From NCBI RefSeq assembly GCF_009931655.1, contig NZ_CP047984.1, forward strand, positions 1,302,001 to 1,366,000: a DNA stretch of 64,000 nucleotides, in the 5' to 3' direction. This DNA is from Pontibacter russatus (GTDB lineage Bacteria > Bacteroidota > Bacteroidia > Cytophagales > Hymenobacteraceae). Shown piece by piece: positions 35,006 to 44,371 of this stretch (position 1 is its first letter; each line of letters begins with the position of its first letter). The notes beneath the pieces were generated by a model. That model did not search any database, was not told where the DNA came from, and was given only the letters and a program-made list of their open reading frames with translations. Made by a program: the position numbers and the translations under genes.

Positions 35006-36742
35006 TTAAAACGCGTTCAGGGCCTGCTGGGCTTTGTGGAGCATATCTGCCGCCGGGGTGGTTTTCAGGGCCTCCAACTTAAACGCGCCCACAACTGCCT
35101 CCAGTTTCCGCAGCTTGTCCTGCTGGTTGTTCTTTTTGAATTCTTCCCGCAGTATCCTTATTTTTTCAAAATCCTCGATGCCTTCTATCAGGCGCTCGAA
35201 CCGGATGGAGGATCGGTAGCCGGGGTAGACAAAGTAGGTGTCGCCGGATGACCAGCTCCTGAAGCGGCTGTCCTGCAGCGGGTTGGGCGGCCAGCTGTTA
35301 TATGCCCACCGCAGGTACCCGTCGTAGTTTTTGTTGGCCGCGTGCCACCCCATCCACGCAGCCTCAGCTGGCGGTGAGAAGGTAAACGTGTTCGGGTAGG
35401 CCTCCGGGCAAGCCGTGTAGAAGCTGGTGACATAGCCCGCCTTTTCCCTTTCCTGCATGGTTGCAGCCTCCACTGCCTGGTTCGAGGCGACGGTGTAATA
35501 GTATAAATCCTTTTGAATCTCCGGGTGGTAATTCCCCGCCAGCGATATTTTAAAGTCTTTATCCGCATCCTTAATCACCGCAATGGCCTTCTGCATGGCC
35601 TCCATCGGCCTTTCGTCCATCGCGATTAGAGTTTTATCGAACCATCCCTTTTGCTTGAGGTGCTTTGCAAAATCATTAAGCATCGGCTGCCAGTGCGCCC
35701 TGTAGGCCGGTGTGCCCGGCTCCGCCACCAGCACGGTGTCTTTCCCCAGCGCCTCGTCGTAGTAGTAAAACTTGAGGTTCCAGGGGATCATGCTGTAACA
35801 CTCAATCATATTGTCGATGCCGAGCGCCATCATAGCAGACACCCATTTGTCGAACGCCGTGTAATCATAGCTCCAGGTGCCGTCTTTTTTCTTTGTCCAC
35901 TTAATCATGGAGCTGTATATATCGTGGGTCTGGCTGTTCCAGGGGTCGTAAATGAGGGTCGTGGTGATGACCTTCTGCCCTGCGTCGGCCAGCATCTCCA
36001 TATAGGGTTTCATCACCTCCAGGTGCTCATCCGACCATTTCTCCACACCATGCACCCGGGCAATGGCATCCGGGCTCTGCCAGAGGTTGAGATGAAATGC
36101 CCAGTCTTTCGGTGCCGGCAAGGTGCGGTTCACCACCTCTACAGAGTAATTCAGGGTGCCCAGGTTGCGCCTGCTCCCCTCCTTCACGTTGATTTTCCCC
36201 TTGTAAGTGCCTGCGGGTACATCCTCCGGAACGTTGATGCTCAGCCACACAGGCTGGGTGGTGTTGGCGGCCACAGGCAAATCATCCGCCACATCAATCA
36301 CGTCTGCCACCAACGTGGAATCCAGGTTATCCGGGATGCCGCAGCCGCTGCCCTTGTCGTTCAGCCCATCGGCCATCACGTAGCGGACAAAGTCAGCCTG
36401 TATCTGTTCGGCCGGTATGCGGTTGCCTTTTCCGTCAGTCAGCGCCCCCACTTCAAGGCTCACCTTTTCCAGCGGGCGGGTGGTCCAGATAACAAGCTGG
36501 GTATGCACCTTCTCTCCTTTCCATGCCTTGCCCTGCCAGCCGGACGGGCTCAGCGATTCTGTCGGAACCTCGTTCTTCCCATACCGGATATCGGGTGAGG
36601 CAAAGCGTATATAGGTGCCGTCTTTCAGGTTTTTCCACGGGGCCTGGTCCGCCGGGTGCGGGTCCGGCAACTCCCGGTAGTTGCTTTGGGCAAGTGAGAA
36701 GGTACTGCATAGAATCCCTAGTAAGCATAGTATTAATCTCAT
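35006..36742 (-). CDS. Secreted glycoside-hydrolase-like protein (DUF4091/DUF6067)
   Basis: A signal peptide (MRLILCLLGILCSTFSLAQ) precedes a beta-sandwich domain (about 30-220) and a TIM-barrel-like domain with the FHLNLWQSP, ALGIDNMIECYSMIPW and MDERP segments. The C-terminal WAYNSWPPNPLQDSRF and TYFVYPG segments are typical of DUF4091 glycosidase-like proteins in Bacteroidota. The carbohydrate substrate is unknown; the protein should act in the periplasm or outside. It is a single gene. Confidence 0.85.
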   Translation of the reverse strand: MRLILCLLGILCSTFSLAQSNYRELPDPHPADQAPWKNLKDGTYIRFASPDIRYGKNEVPTESLSPSGWQGKAWKGEKVHTQLVIWTTRPLEKVSLEVGALTDGKGNRIPAEQIQADFVRYVMADGLNDKGSGCGIPDNLDSTLVADVIDVADDLPVAANTTQPVWLSINVPEDVPAGTYKGKINVKEGSRRNLGTLNYSVEVVNRTLPAPKDWAFHLNLWQSPDAIARVHGVEKWSDEHLEVMKPYMEMLADAGQKVITTTLIYDPWNSQTHDIYSSMIKWTKKKDGTWSYDYTAFDKWVSAMMALGIDNMIECYSMIPWNLKFYYYDEALGKDTVLVAEPGTPAYRAHWQPMLNDFAKHLKQKGWFDKTLIAMDERPMEAMQKAIAVIKDADKDFKISLAGNYHPEIQKDLYYYTVASNQAVEAATMQEREKAGYVTSFYTACPEAYPNTFTFSPPAEAAWMGWHAANKNYDGYLRWAYNSWPPNPLQDSRFRSWSSGDTYFVYPGYRSSIRFERLIEGIEDFEKIRILREEFKKNNQQDKLRKLEAVVGAFKLEALKTTPAADMLHKAQQALNAF

Positions 36743-36930
36743 AGTGGAAAGGTTAGCGTTTATATATAGGCTGATTTATTGATAGGTTATATCGGCCCGA
36801 AAACGGAGTGTCGGACATATAAATACTATGTGTTTTAGGCTGCTGTTGAGTTTATAGATAGCTGTAAAGTCTGAACTTGCCAGTAAAAGTCTATACAACA
36901 ACCCCTTTGTGTTGTTGACGCCTGTACTTC

Positions 36931-37302
36931 CTATATTTCGTATATTATTAGTTCCAGCTCTTCAACGACCCGAAATTGCTTATCAGCTGTCAGCAAGGGT
37001 AGTTTTAAGCTAAATGCAGTCGCAGCTACAATAGAATCGGGCAGCTTCAGTTTTGATTTCCGACGAAATTCTATAGTTACATCCTTGATTTCAGGGGCTA
37101 TATCTACTATCTGGCAATTCTCTAAAAGGCCTTTGATCGTTTCTTCTGAATCCGACAAAATTTTAGGGAAGGAAAGAAGTTCAAGTTCAGTAATAAAAGA
37201 AATAACCAGATCCTTGTCAGCAATCATTTCTATTACCTCCTGATCTCCCTTTAAGAAATAGAGCAGGATGTTAGTGTCTACACAAAGCCTATTCCCATTC
37301 AT
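36931..37302 (-). CDS. PIN-domain ribonuclease toxin
   Basis: VapC-like toxin of 123 residues. The PIN acidic residues are visible: Asp in LCVDTNILLYFLKG, Glu in SFITELELLSF, and a later acidic pair at KLPDSIVAATAF; the last segment is the classic PIN motif III. The start overlaps the end of the antitoxin gene by 14 bp, so they form one transcription unit. Such toxins cleave RNA and are held inactive by the antitoxin. Confidence 0.88.
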   Translation of the reverse strand: MNGNRLCVDTNILLYFLKGDQEVIEMIADKDLVISFITELELLSFPKILSDSEETIKGLLENCQIVDIAPEIKDVTIEFRRKSKLKLPDSIVAATAFSLKLPLLTADKQFRVVEELELIIYEI

Positions 37303-37456
37303 CTCTCATCTGCTTTTGATATTCTAAAGGATCAATAGCCGTCTTAAGTTTTCCAGCATATTTCAGGATGCCCTTTTTAGGCGCTTTTGAAATCGCCTCG
37401 TTAATCCGTTTTCTAATTTCCTCTTTAGGAGTCCCTTTTTTTATTACTGTTATCAT
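37289..37456 (-). CDS. Antitoxin of the PIN module, 55 aa
   Basis: The frame from ATG 37456 encodes MITVIKKGTPKEEIRKRINE, a helical middle AISKAPKKGILKYAGKL and the toxin-binding tail DPLEYQKQMRDEWE. Size, charge and the overlap with the PIN gene are typical of small antitoxins of type II modules in Bacteroidota. Confidence 0.8.
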   Translation of the reverse strand: MITVIKKGTPKEEIRKRINEAISKAPKKGILKYAGKLKTAIDPLEYQKQMRDEWE

Positions 37457-37575
37457 ATGTAAAGTTCTTTAGTCAAGATAACAATTCTACCTTAGTTTCG
37501 GTCTTTAAAGGGTAAGGTTTTTCTGTATTGGCACCAAGGGCTCTGCTATGGTGCGTTCATGCAATATAGGTTTGG

Positions 37576-38037
37576 TTAGCTACCACTCTTTTTTTGAGCC
37601 TTTAAGAGTTCTTCTTCTGCCAATTCCATAAGCTCCTTATTATCAACAGTCGGATTCAGTTTATATCCCTTTTTGAGGTAGAAGTGAGCTTTTTCATGGT
37701 TTTGAAATGCAATCATGTAAATAAGTCCCAAGTTATGATAGCAGTCGGCAAGTCTAAAACCAAGCTCTGCTGCCCTATGGTAATCTTTTGCTGCACTTTC
37801 AAAATCATCCAACTTTACTTTTGAAAATGCTCTTCTGTAGAATGCTTCAGCATTGAGTGAGTCAATTTCTAAAACCGCATTATATTTTTCAGCCGCAAGC
37901 TTGAAGTTGTCTCTCTCATACGCTTCGTTTGCCTGAGAAAGAACAGTTTCGTATGTTTCAGTGGTTTTTGAACCTGATAGATTTTGCTTGTTACAACTTA
38001 GCAGCAAGAATACTACTGCCGGTAAAATATATTTCAT
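37576..38037 (-). CDS. TPR-repeat lipoprotein
   Basis: A lipoprotein signal (MKYILPAVVFLLLSC) gives a lipidated Cys15. Two to three tetratricopeptide repeats follow (ANEAYERDNFKLAAEKYNAV, AFYRRAFSKVKLDDFESAA, CYHNLGLIYMIAFQNHEKA), the usual helix-pair scaffold for protein binding. It would be anchored in the outer or inner membrane facing the periplasm. No partner gene is evident. Its upstream DNA holds GGCTAAACG dyads. Confidence 0.8.
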   Translation of the reverse strand: MKYILPAVVFLLLSCNKQNLSGSKTTETYETVLSQANEAYERDNFKLAAEKYNAVLEIDSLNAEAFYRRAFSKVKLDDFESAAKDYHRAAELGFRLADCYHNLGLIYMIAFQNHEKAHFYLKKGYKLNPTVDNKELMELAEEELLKAQKKSGS

Positions 38038-38059
38038 TTTTTTGAGTGTTTGCCAACGT

Positions 38060-38111
38060 GCGGCTAAACGCAGAGTATTTCGTTTAGCCTCCTAATATAG
38101 GCGGCTAAACG
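38060..38111. repeat. GGCTAAACG direct and inverted repeats
   Basis: GGCTAAACG occurs at 38062-38070 and 38103-38111, with its inverted copy CGTTTAGCC at 38081-38089, so a 9-bp perfect hairpin and a direct repeat overlap. They lie just upstream of the TPR lipoprotein gene. The same word forms the hairpin at 9194-9238 in the island. Confidence 0.6.
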
Positions 38112-38231
38112 CAACTGCACAAGCAAATGTCCTATATAGATTCAATATTATATAATTGCCCGCCTATCAGGGTTGTCCCACCGCAGCTATCCCAAAACTA
38201 AAGCGCCACGGAACAAGCCAATCCCGTATAT

Positions 38232-39527
38232 TTGCAGCAGGGTGTGCAGGCAGGAGGCACCCTACCTAAAGCGCCTATATATAATTTGAAGCTACTCTAC
38301 GACATCGGCCTGAAGGCATATAGGGCAGCCATTGCCCTGGCGGCTCCTTTCAACGGGAAGGCAAGTCTGATGCTGGAGGGGCGCGAACGGCAGTTTGAAC
38401 GGCTGCAGCGGGCCATGCAGGGCAACCAGTCGCCGGTGGCGTGGTTCCATTGCGCCTCTTTGGGCGAGTTTGAGCAGGGGCGGCCGGTGATGGAGGCGTT
38501 TCGGGAAGCGTTCCCGCTATATAAAATTCTGCTCACCTTCTTCTCCCCCTCCGGCTATGAGGTGCGCAAAAACTACAGCGGAGCAGATGATATATACTAC
38601 CTGCCCCTCGATAGCAAGGAGAACGCCGCCCGGTTTGTGCAGCTTGTGCAGCCAAGGCTGGCGGTGTTTGTGAAGTATGAGTTCTGGCACTACTACCTGC
38701 AGGAACTGCAGCGGCGGCAGATTCCGGTGCTCTCCGTTTCCGCCATCTTCCGCAAAGAGCAGCTTTACTTCAAACCGTATGGCCGGTTTTACCGCGACAT
38801 TCTGCGCCGCTTCACTCATATATATACCCAGAACCAGGCCTCGCTGGAGCTTCTGAGAAGTATAGATGTGCAACAGGCAAGCGTTGCCGGCGACACGCGA
38901 TTCGACAGGGTGCTGCAGACGGCGGCTTCCGTTAAAATTCTGCCGCTGGTGGAGGCCTTTGTGCAGCAGCAACAGGTGTTTGTGGTGGGCAGCAGTTGGC
39001 CCCCCGATATAGACGTGCTGCTGCCGCTTATCCGGAAGTACCGCGCCAGCGTCAAATTTATCATCGCGCCGCACGAGGTGAACGAAGGCAGCATCAGCGC
39101 TGTGCTGCAGGCCGTGGGCGACGGCGCTATCCGCTTTTCGGAGGCAAACCAGGCGAATGTGCCACAATATGACGTGCTCGTGATCGACAACATCGGCATG
39201 CTGTCGTCTTTATATAGCTATGGTACCTACGCCTATATCGGCGGCGCGTTCGGCAAGGGCCTGCACAACACGCTGGAGGCCGCCGTGTTCGGACTGCCGC
39301 TTTTCTTCGGGCCGCGCTACGACAAATTTCAGGAGGCAAAGGATTTGGTGGAGTTGGAATGCGCTTTCCCGGTAAAGAATGCCTCTGGACTGCTGCAGGC
39401 CTTCGGGAAAGTTCACACCACGCCCGGCCTCCGGCAACGCATTACCGAGAACGAGAAACAATACGTAAAACAGCAGGCAGGCGCCACCGCCAAGATAATG
39501 GCGGATATAAAGCGCCTGCTTCATTAA
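38232..39527 (+). CDS. waaA: 3-deoxy-D-manno-octulosonic acid (Kdo) transferase
   Basis: Inner-membrane glycosyltransferase that adds Kdo to the lipid A precursor in LPS core synthesis. The body contains WFHCASLGEFEQGRPV, LLTFFSPSGYEVRKNY, VFVKYEFWHYYL, GDTRFDRV, VVGSSWPPD, FIAPHEV, DNIGMLSSLYSYGTYAYIGG and GKGLHNTLEAA, all hallmarks of KdtA/WaaA. The true start is uncertain: homologues begin near MxLLYDIGLKAY, so TTG 38286 is a good candidate and the extra N-terminal residues may be untranslated. rsgA follows by 5 bp. Confidence 0.93.
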   Translation: MQQGVQAGGTLPKAPIYNLKLLYDIGLKAYRAAIALAAPFNGKASLMLEGRERQFERLQRAMQGNQSPVAWFHCASLGEFEQGRPVMEAFREAFPLYKILLTFFSPSGYEVRKNYSGADDIYYLPLDSKENAARFVQLVQPRLAVFVKYEFWHYYLQELQRRQIPVLSVSAIFRKEQLYFKPYGRFYRDILRRFTHIYTQNQASLELLRSIDVQQASVAGDTRFDRVLQTAASVKILPLVEAFVQQQQVFVVGSSWPPDIDVLLPLIRKYRASVKFIIAPHEVNEGSISAVLQAVGDGAIRFSEANQANVPQYDVLVIDNIGMLSSLYSYGTYAYIGGAFGKGLHNTLEAAVFGLPLFFGPRYDKFQEAKDLVELECAFPVKNASGLLQAFGKVHTTPGLRQRITENEKQYVKQQAGATAKIMADIKRLLH

Positions 39528-39532
39528 GGGGC

Positions 39533-40456
39533 ATGAAAGGAGTAGTAGTAAAATCGACGGGTTCGTGGTACCTGGTGCGCGACGCGGAAGGCAATCTGCA
39601 CCGCTCGCGCCTGCGCGGCAAGTTCAAGCTGAAGGAGATGAAGGTGAGCAACCCGCTGGCCGTGGGCGACCGCGTGGAGTTTGACGTGGAGGACACCGGC
39701 GAGGAAACGGCCGTTATATATAAAATCGAGGAACGCGACAATTACATCATCCGGCAGTCCACCCACAAGTCGGCCCATGCCCATATCCTCGCCGCCAACC
39801 TGGACCAGGCGCTGCTGATCGTGACGCTGGTGTCGCCCCGTACCTCGTTCGGCTTCATCGACCGCTTCCTGGTGACGGCCGAGGCCTATGAGATTCCGAC
39901 GGTTCTTATTTTTAACAAAACCGATTTGTACGACGAGGACGTGCGCGATTACCAGCGCCAGATCAGCCATATGTATAAGCAGGTCGGGTATGACAGCCTC
40001 TCCGTTTCCGCCTCAGAAAACCAGGGGATGGACGAGCTGCAGGCGCTGCTGCAGGGTAAAACGTCGCTCCTTGCCGGCCACTCCGGCGTGGGCAAGTCTA
40101 CGCTCATCAACCTGCTGGTGCCGGACCTGGAACTGAAAACCTCCGGCATCTCCGACTTCTCCGACAAGGGCGTACACACCACCACCTTCGCCGAGATGTT
40201 CGAGGTAAGCAAAGACACCTATATCATCGACACGCCCGGCATCAAGGAACTCGGCATCGTGGATATACCTGCGGCAGAGTTGGGCCACTTCTTCCCGGAG
40301 ATGCGGGAGCGCCTGAACCAGTGCCGCTTCCACAACTGCACCCACTTCAACGAGCCCGGCTGCGCCGTGATAGAGGCCGTGCGCCGCAACGAAATCTCCC
40401 TCACCCGCTACGAGAGCTACCTGAGCATGCTGCACGGCGGCGACAACAGGAAGTAA
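39533..40456 (+). CDS. rsgA: Ribosome small-subunit-dependent GTPase A
   Basis: Circularly permuted GTPase aiding 30S subunit maturation. From ATG 39533 (MKGVVVKSTGSWYLV) it has an N-terminal OB fold, then the permuted G motifs: G4 NKTD, G1 GHSGVGKSTLIN, G3 DTPG and the zinc-binding C-terminal part with C-x-FHNCTHFNEPGC. The 307-residue length is normal. It probably shares the waaA transcript. Confidence 0.95.
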   Translation: MKGVVVKSTGSWYLVRDAEGNLHRSRLRGKFKLKEMKVSNPLAVGDRVEFDVEDTGEETAVIYKIEERDNYIIRQSTHKSAHAHILAANLDQALLIVTLVSPRTSFGFIDRFLVTAEAYEIPTVLIFNKTDLYDEDVRDYQRQISHMYKQVGYDSLSVSASENQGMDELQALLQGKTSLLAGHSGVGKSTLINLLVPDLELKTSGISDFSDKGVHTTTFAEMFEVSKDTYIIDTPGIKELGIVDIPAAELGHFFPEMRERLNQCRFHNCTHFNEPGCAVIEAVRRNEISLTRYESYLSMLHGGDNRK

Positions 40457-40670
40457 AAAAGCACTCGCTCGGCAAAAGCTATATATAAGCCGCTGCACAT
40501 AATCCGCCTGCCCGAAGGCCGCTTTATCCGCAGGAATACGTACCTTTGTGAGATTTTGCGGGGCTGTGGCATTTTCAGCGAGACTTTAATGTTGCACCAC
40601 AATACCGTTGTCGCGACCCGGGCTTTGGCTGCAGACTGTCGCATTTTATATATAAAGCAGAGTATCATCC

Positions 40671-42488
40671 ATGGCAAAACGCGGATTCGGGCCGAGTGCA
40701 GCGCAGGAAAACGAAGGCAGGAAAAAAATCAGTAAGGAAAGCTTTCGCCGGGGGCTGCAGATTTTCAGCTACGTGCTGCCTTACAGATTCAAGTTCATCA
40801 CGGGCCTCGTCTTCCTGCTGTTTTCGAGCCTGACGTTCATGGCCTTCCCCTACCTGGTTGGCAAACTCGTGGACGCAGCTGTCGGCAACACCGAGGGGCT
40901 GCTGCAGGACATCAACCTGATTGCCATGGGCCTGTTTGGCGTCATCGTGCTGCAGGGCATCTTTTCCTTTTTCAGGGTGTACTTCTTTGCGCAGGTAAGC
41001 GAAAACGCCGTGGCCGACATCCGCCGCGATTTATATAGCAAATTCGTGCTGCTGCCCATCCCGTTCTTCGAGAAACGGCGCGTGGGAGAAATCACCAGCC
41101 GCATCACCACCGACGTGGCGCAGGTGCAGGATGCCATGTCCATCACGCTGGCGGAGCTTTTCCGGCAAACCACCACTTTGCTCGTCGGCACTGTCATCAT
41201 CATGCTGGTGTCAGTCAAGTTGTCGCTGTTCATGCTGGCCACCTTTCCGGTGCTGGTGGCGCTGGCGCTGGTGTTTGGCCGCAAGATCAAAAGCCTCTCC
41301 AAAAAGACGCAGGACGAGCTGGCCAACACCAATGTGATTGTGGAGGAAACGCTGCAGGCCATCAACACGGTGAAGGCCTTCACGAACGAGATGTTTGAGA
41401 TTGCCCGCTACAAAGCCACCCTGGGCAGGGCCGTGACCACAGCCCTGTCGGCCGCCTACTACCGCGGTGCATTCATTACGTTCATCATCGTCGGGCTGTT
41501 CGGCGGCATTATCCTCGTTATCTGGTATGGTGCCACGCTGGTGGCCAACGGCGAGATTGCGCTCGGCGACCTGATGTCGTTTGTGCTCTACACCGTGTTC
41601 ATTGGCGCCTCCGTGGGCGGCCTCGGCGAGATATATGGCAAGGTGCAGGCCGCGCTTGGCTCCACAGAGCGCATCCTGGAGATACTGCAGGAGCAGGAAG
41701 AGCCGACCGATAAAGGCGCGAGAACCCTGAGCGAAGTCCTGAAACTGCATGGGGATATAGCCTACCGTAATGTGGCTTTCTCCTACCCTACCCGCACCGA
41801 TGTGCAGGTGCTCAACGACATCAGCTTTACCGTGCGCGCCGGCGAGAAAGTGGCCCTGGTTGGCCCGAGCGGCGCCGGAAAGTCTACGATCGTGCAGCTG
41901 CTGATGCGCTACTACGATGTTTCTGGCGGCAGCATCACAGTGGACGGCAGGGACATCCGCGATATAAATCTGACCACGCTGCGCAGCAACATCGGCATCG
42001 TGCCGCAGGAAGTGCTGCTTTTTGGCGGCACCATCCGGGAGAACATTGCCTACGGCCGGCCCGAGGCCACCGAGGCGGAGATTGTGGAGGCGGCCCGCAA
42101 AGCCAATGCCTATGATTTCATCAGGTCCTTCCCCGAAGGGTTTGACACCCTGGTGGGCGAGCGCGGCATCAAGCTGTCGGGAGGGCAGCGCCAGCGCGTG
42201 GCCATTGCCCGCGCCATCCTCAAAAACCCGGTCATCCTCATCCTCGACGAAGCCACCAGCGCCCTCGACTCCGAGTCGGAGCAACTGGTGCAGCAGGCCA
42301 TGCACGAGCTGATGCAAAACCGTACTACCATCGTTATCGCCCACCGCCTGGCCACCATCCGCAAGGTAGACAAGATACTGGTGATAGACGGCGGCGCGAT
42401 TGTGGAGGAAGGTTCGCACGACATGCTTTCCATGAACCCCGAGGGCATATATGCCAACCTGCTGAAGCTGCAGTTTGAGCTAAGCTAA
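40671..42488 (+). CDS. ABC exporter, fused permease and ATPase (MsbA-like)
   Basis: Half-size ABC exporter of 605 residues: a type I exporter membrane domain with six helices (about 30-320) and the nucleotide-binding domain with Walker A GPSGAGKS, Q-loop PQEVLLFGGT, signature LSGGQRQR, Walker B LILDEATSALDSES and H-loop IAHRL. Such proteins export lipids or drugs as dimers; the position after LPS core genes would suit MsbA, but members of several subfamilies look alike. A terminator follows directly. Confidence 0.9.
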   Translation: MAKRGFGPSAAQENEGRKKISKESFRRGLQIFSYVLPYRFKFITGLVFLLFSSLTFMAFPYLVGKLVDAAVGNTEGLLQDINLIAMGLFGVIVLQGIFSFFRVYFFAQVSENAVADIRRDLYSKFVLLPIPFFEKRRVGEITSRITTDVAQVQDAMSITLAELFRQTTTLLVGTVIIMLVSVKLSLFMLATFPVLVALALVFGRKIKSLSKKTQDELANTNVIVEETLQAINTVKAFTNEMFEIARYKATLGRAVTTALSAAYYRGAFITFIIVGLFGGIILVIWYGATLVANGEIALGDLMSFVLYTVFIGASVGGLGEIYGKVQAALGSTERILEILQEQEEPTDKGARTLSEVLKLHGDIAYRNVAFSYPTRTDVQVLNDISFTVRAGEKVALVGPSGAGKSTIVQLLMRYYDVSGGSITVDGRDIRDINLTTLRSNIGIVPQEVLLFGGTIRENIAYGRPEATEAEIVEAARKANAYDFIRSFPEGFDTLVGERGIKLSGGQRQRVAIARAILKNPVILILDEATSALDSESEQLVQQAMHELMQNRTTIVIAHRLATIRKVDKILVIDGGAIVEEGSHDMLSMNPEGIYANLLKLQFELS

Positions 42489-42509
42489 ACAGATTTATAT
42501 ATGATTTTT

Positions 42510-42546
42510 AAAAAATCCTGCCCGTGCTGAACCGGCAGGATTTTTT
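42510..42546 (+). terminator. Rho-independent terminator of the ABC exporter
   Basis: A 13-bp perfect stem (42510-42522 with 42534-42546) ends in six Ts and encloses an 11-nt loop, 22 bp after the stop codon. Confidence 0.9.
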
Positions 42547-42634
42547 ATTTTATACATTTACTACGCCTACACGGCGCGACACCGAAGAATCTGACCCCAA
42601 ACCTGCAGCGGCGTTCTGTTGCCGTTGCGTATGC

Positions 42635-43162
42635 ATGATGCTGAAACACCACTCAAAGGCGCTTTACACCCTCTGCCTCTTCCTGCTCCTGCTTCCGGGC
42701 CGGGTGCTGGCGCAGGAATTCACCCAAAATTTCCGGGCACTGAACGCATTCTATATAGAAGCTGGCGGCAACAGCGACACCTACTCCGTGAACTACGACC
42801 GTGTGGTGTACCAGCAGCGGGTGTTTAAAGCGGCTGTCCGCATCGGCGTGGGCACCAACCTGTTTTTTATGGAAGGCGAAGAAACGGTTTACCCCATCGT
42901 GCCGGTGGAGGCGCTGGCGCTGGTGGGGCGCAGAAAGAAACATTTTGAGGGAGGCCTGGGCTACACGCACCGCTTCACCGACAACCCCGAGCTGCTGCAA
43001 CAGATGTACTTCGCCCGGCTGGGCTTCCGCTACCAGGCACCGCGCGGCGGGCTGCTGGTGCGGGTGGCCGTCACCCCTTTCATTTCGCCGGATAAAGACT
43101 CCCGCACGCCCGGCGTCGGGGTGGTTCCCCGGCTTGGGGTCAGCGTAGGCAAGAGTTTCTGA
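42635..43162 (+). CDS. Secreted hypothetical protein, probable outer-membrane beta barrel
   Basis: From ATG 42635 a signal peptide (LCLFLLLLPGRVLAQ) leads a mature protein of about 148 residues of alternating polar/apolar beta-strand pattern (EAGGNSDTYSVNYDRVVY, FEGGLGYTHRFTD, ARLGFRYQAP) ending in the aromatic VSVGKSF. A terminal Phe with preceding amphipathic strands is typical of outer-membrane barrels. The longer frame from 42524 overlaps the terminator and is not used. Confidence 0.7.
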   Translation: MMLKHHSKALYTLCLFLLLLPGRVLAQEFTQNFRALNAFYIEAGGNSDTYSVNYDRVVYQQRVFKAAVRIGVGTNLFFMEGEETVYPIVPVEALALVGRRKKHFEGGLGYTHRFTDNPELLQQMYFARLGFRYQAPRGGLLVRVAVTPFISPDKDSRTPGVGVVPRLGVSVGKSF

Positions 43163-43451
43163 GTCAATTCTTCGGGCATCCGGGCCGGGAATTATGTGTT
43201 CTAAAATGCTGATGTTAAGTGCCTGTACCTATATATACTGCCACAGTAGCTGGGCCAAGGATAGTAGATACGAACATGGTCTGCTAGTATAGTCTGGAAG
43301 CGAATTCCCTGTTTCATTTTTCAGCCAATCCTGTTCATCCTCCAATCCTGTAAATCCTGATTCAGACAGATTGCATCGGAAACGATGGGAAAGATATAGC
43401 TACAACTCCGCGCCACGAGTAGGGCCAGGTTATGTATAGACTCCCCTGACG

Positions 43452-43718
43452 CTACGCTTTCAGCAGAAAACTACCGGCCCCGGATTCCGTCAAGGCCAAA
43501 CCCCACTTTTTCAGGATCGGCTCCTCCAGCGCCTTTTCCCGGTATTCGTCAGGTGTCAGGATAGGGATACCATATATGATCGGGTAGTACCTCCTGCAGG
43601 CAGGGCAGGTAAGCAGTCCTTCGATAATATCCCCGTTTTCGTGCTGTACAAACACTTTGGATTCGAGTTCTTGCTTGTCGAGGGGGCAGCACAGTTTATT
43701 CAGGAGCGATGGGTTCAT
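43452..43718 (-). CDS. Trm112/YcaR-like zinc-binding protein
   Basis: 88-residue protein with the Trm112-like fold: LLNKLCCPLDKQEL at the start and LLTCPACRRYYPIIYGIPIL in the middle, giving Cys11 (with Cys10 adjacent) and the CPAC pair as likely zinc ligands; the CP-x-D pattern is common in the family. In eukaryotes and archaea Trm112 activates several SAM methyltransferases by holding their fold. It is the last gene of the TPP-riboswitch operon, overlapping the ThiE-like gene by 4 bp, and the first gene of that operon encodes a methyltransferase, so activation of it is an attractive inference. Confidence 0.8.
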   Translation of the reverse strand: MNPSLLNKLCCPLDKQELESKVFVQHENGDIIEGLLTCPACRRYYPIIYGIPILTPDEYREKALEEPILKKWGLALTESGAGSFLLKA

Positions 43719-44371
43719 GTCTTCAATTTGTGTAAGGTTTGTATATATGCCGCCGCAGACATTTGCGGAGAGGCATCGTTCAGAATGCCTGAGATAACAG
43801 CCACTCCGGCAAAGTCCAGGTCCTGCAGCGTTTTCATATTTTCTGTTGTTATCCCGCCTGAGAGGAAGAAGGGGATGTGCGTCAATTCCCGCGCTTGCTT
43901 CACCGTCTCCGGAGTCACGATTTCACAGCTGCCCGCAGAGGTGGAGGGAAACATGGCACAGAAGGAGATATAATCCAGTTGGTTCTGCTCTGCCCACCGG
44001 ACTACCTGCAGATCGTTGCCACAGGTTATGCCGCAGATAAAGTCCCGGTTGATTTCCGCTTTGATGGTCTCATAATCTGTAGGGATGTTGTCGAAATGGA
44101 CACCAGCCAGCCCCGTGGTTTTCAGCAACTCCCATTCCTCATTTATCAGCAAAGGCACTTTATATGCCGAAGCGACAGCAAGCACGGCCCGGATGAGATA
44201 TGCTTTATCGGCCAAGTCAAAAGAAGCGGGCCAGTTGTTCCAGATCTGCAACACCCGGACGCCTCCTTTCAGCGCCTCCTTCAGCTTGTGCAGCAGCGTG
44301 GGGGTATCCATACCAGGGTCCAGCACCAGGTAAACGCCGCCGGTTATCATATCCTGCTTCTTCATCTCCAA
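43715..44371 (-). CDS. Divergent thiamine-phosphate-synthase (ThiE)-like protein
   Basis: TIM-barrel protein of 218 residues with the ThiE/TenI pattern: VRVLQIWNNW, PLLINEEWELLKTTGLAGVHFD, GITCGND, LDYISFCAMFPSTSAG, IPFFLSGGITTENM and AGVAVISGI. The usual LINDR motif is LINEE here, and the QLREK segment is changed, so substrates may differ from ordinary ThiE. It lies in a tightly overlapping operon behind a TPP riboswitch, which ties it to thiamine metabolism. Another full ThiE elsewhere in the genome is likely. Confidence 0.8.
   Translation of the reverse strand: MEMKKQDMITGGVYLVLDPGMDTPTLLHKLKEALKGGVRVLQIWNNWPASFDLADKAYLIRAVLAVASAYKVPLLINEEWELLKTTGLAGVHFDNIPTDYETIKAEINRDFICGITCGNDLQVVRWAEQNQLDYISFCAMFPSTSAGSCEIVTPETVKQARELTHIPFFLSGGITTENMKTLQDLDFAGVAVISGILNDASPQMSAAAYIQTLHKLKT

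Noticed and set aside
35651-36598. 315-residue plus frame opposite the DUF4091 gene
   Set aside because: It is a shadow of a well-supported gene with a signal peptide; no domain is seen in the antisense frame.
38060-38111. Integron attC site
   Set aside because: The hairpin lacks the RYYYAAC/GTTRRRY core motifs and the bulged imperfect arms of attC.
41211-42419. 402-residue minus-strand frame opposite the ABC exporter
   Set aside because: Composition is His, Gln and Gly-rich, as expected from antisense of GC-rich code, and it lies fully within a clear gene.
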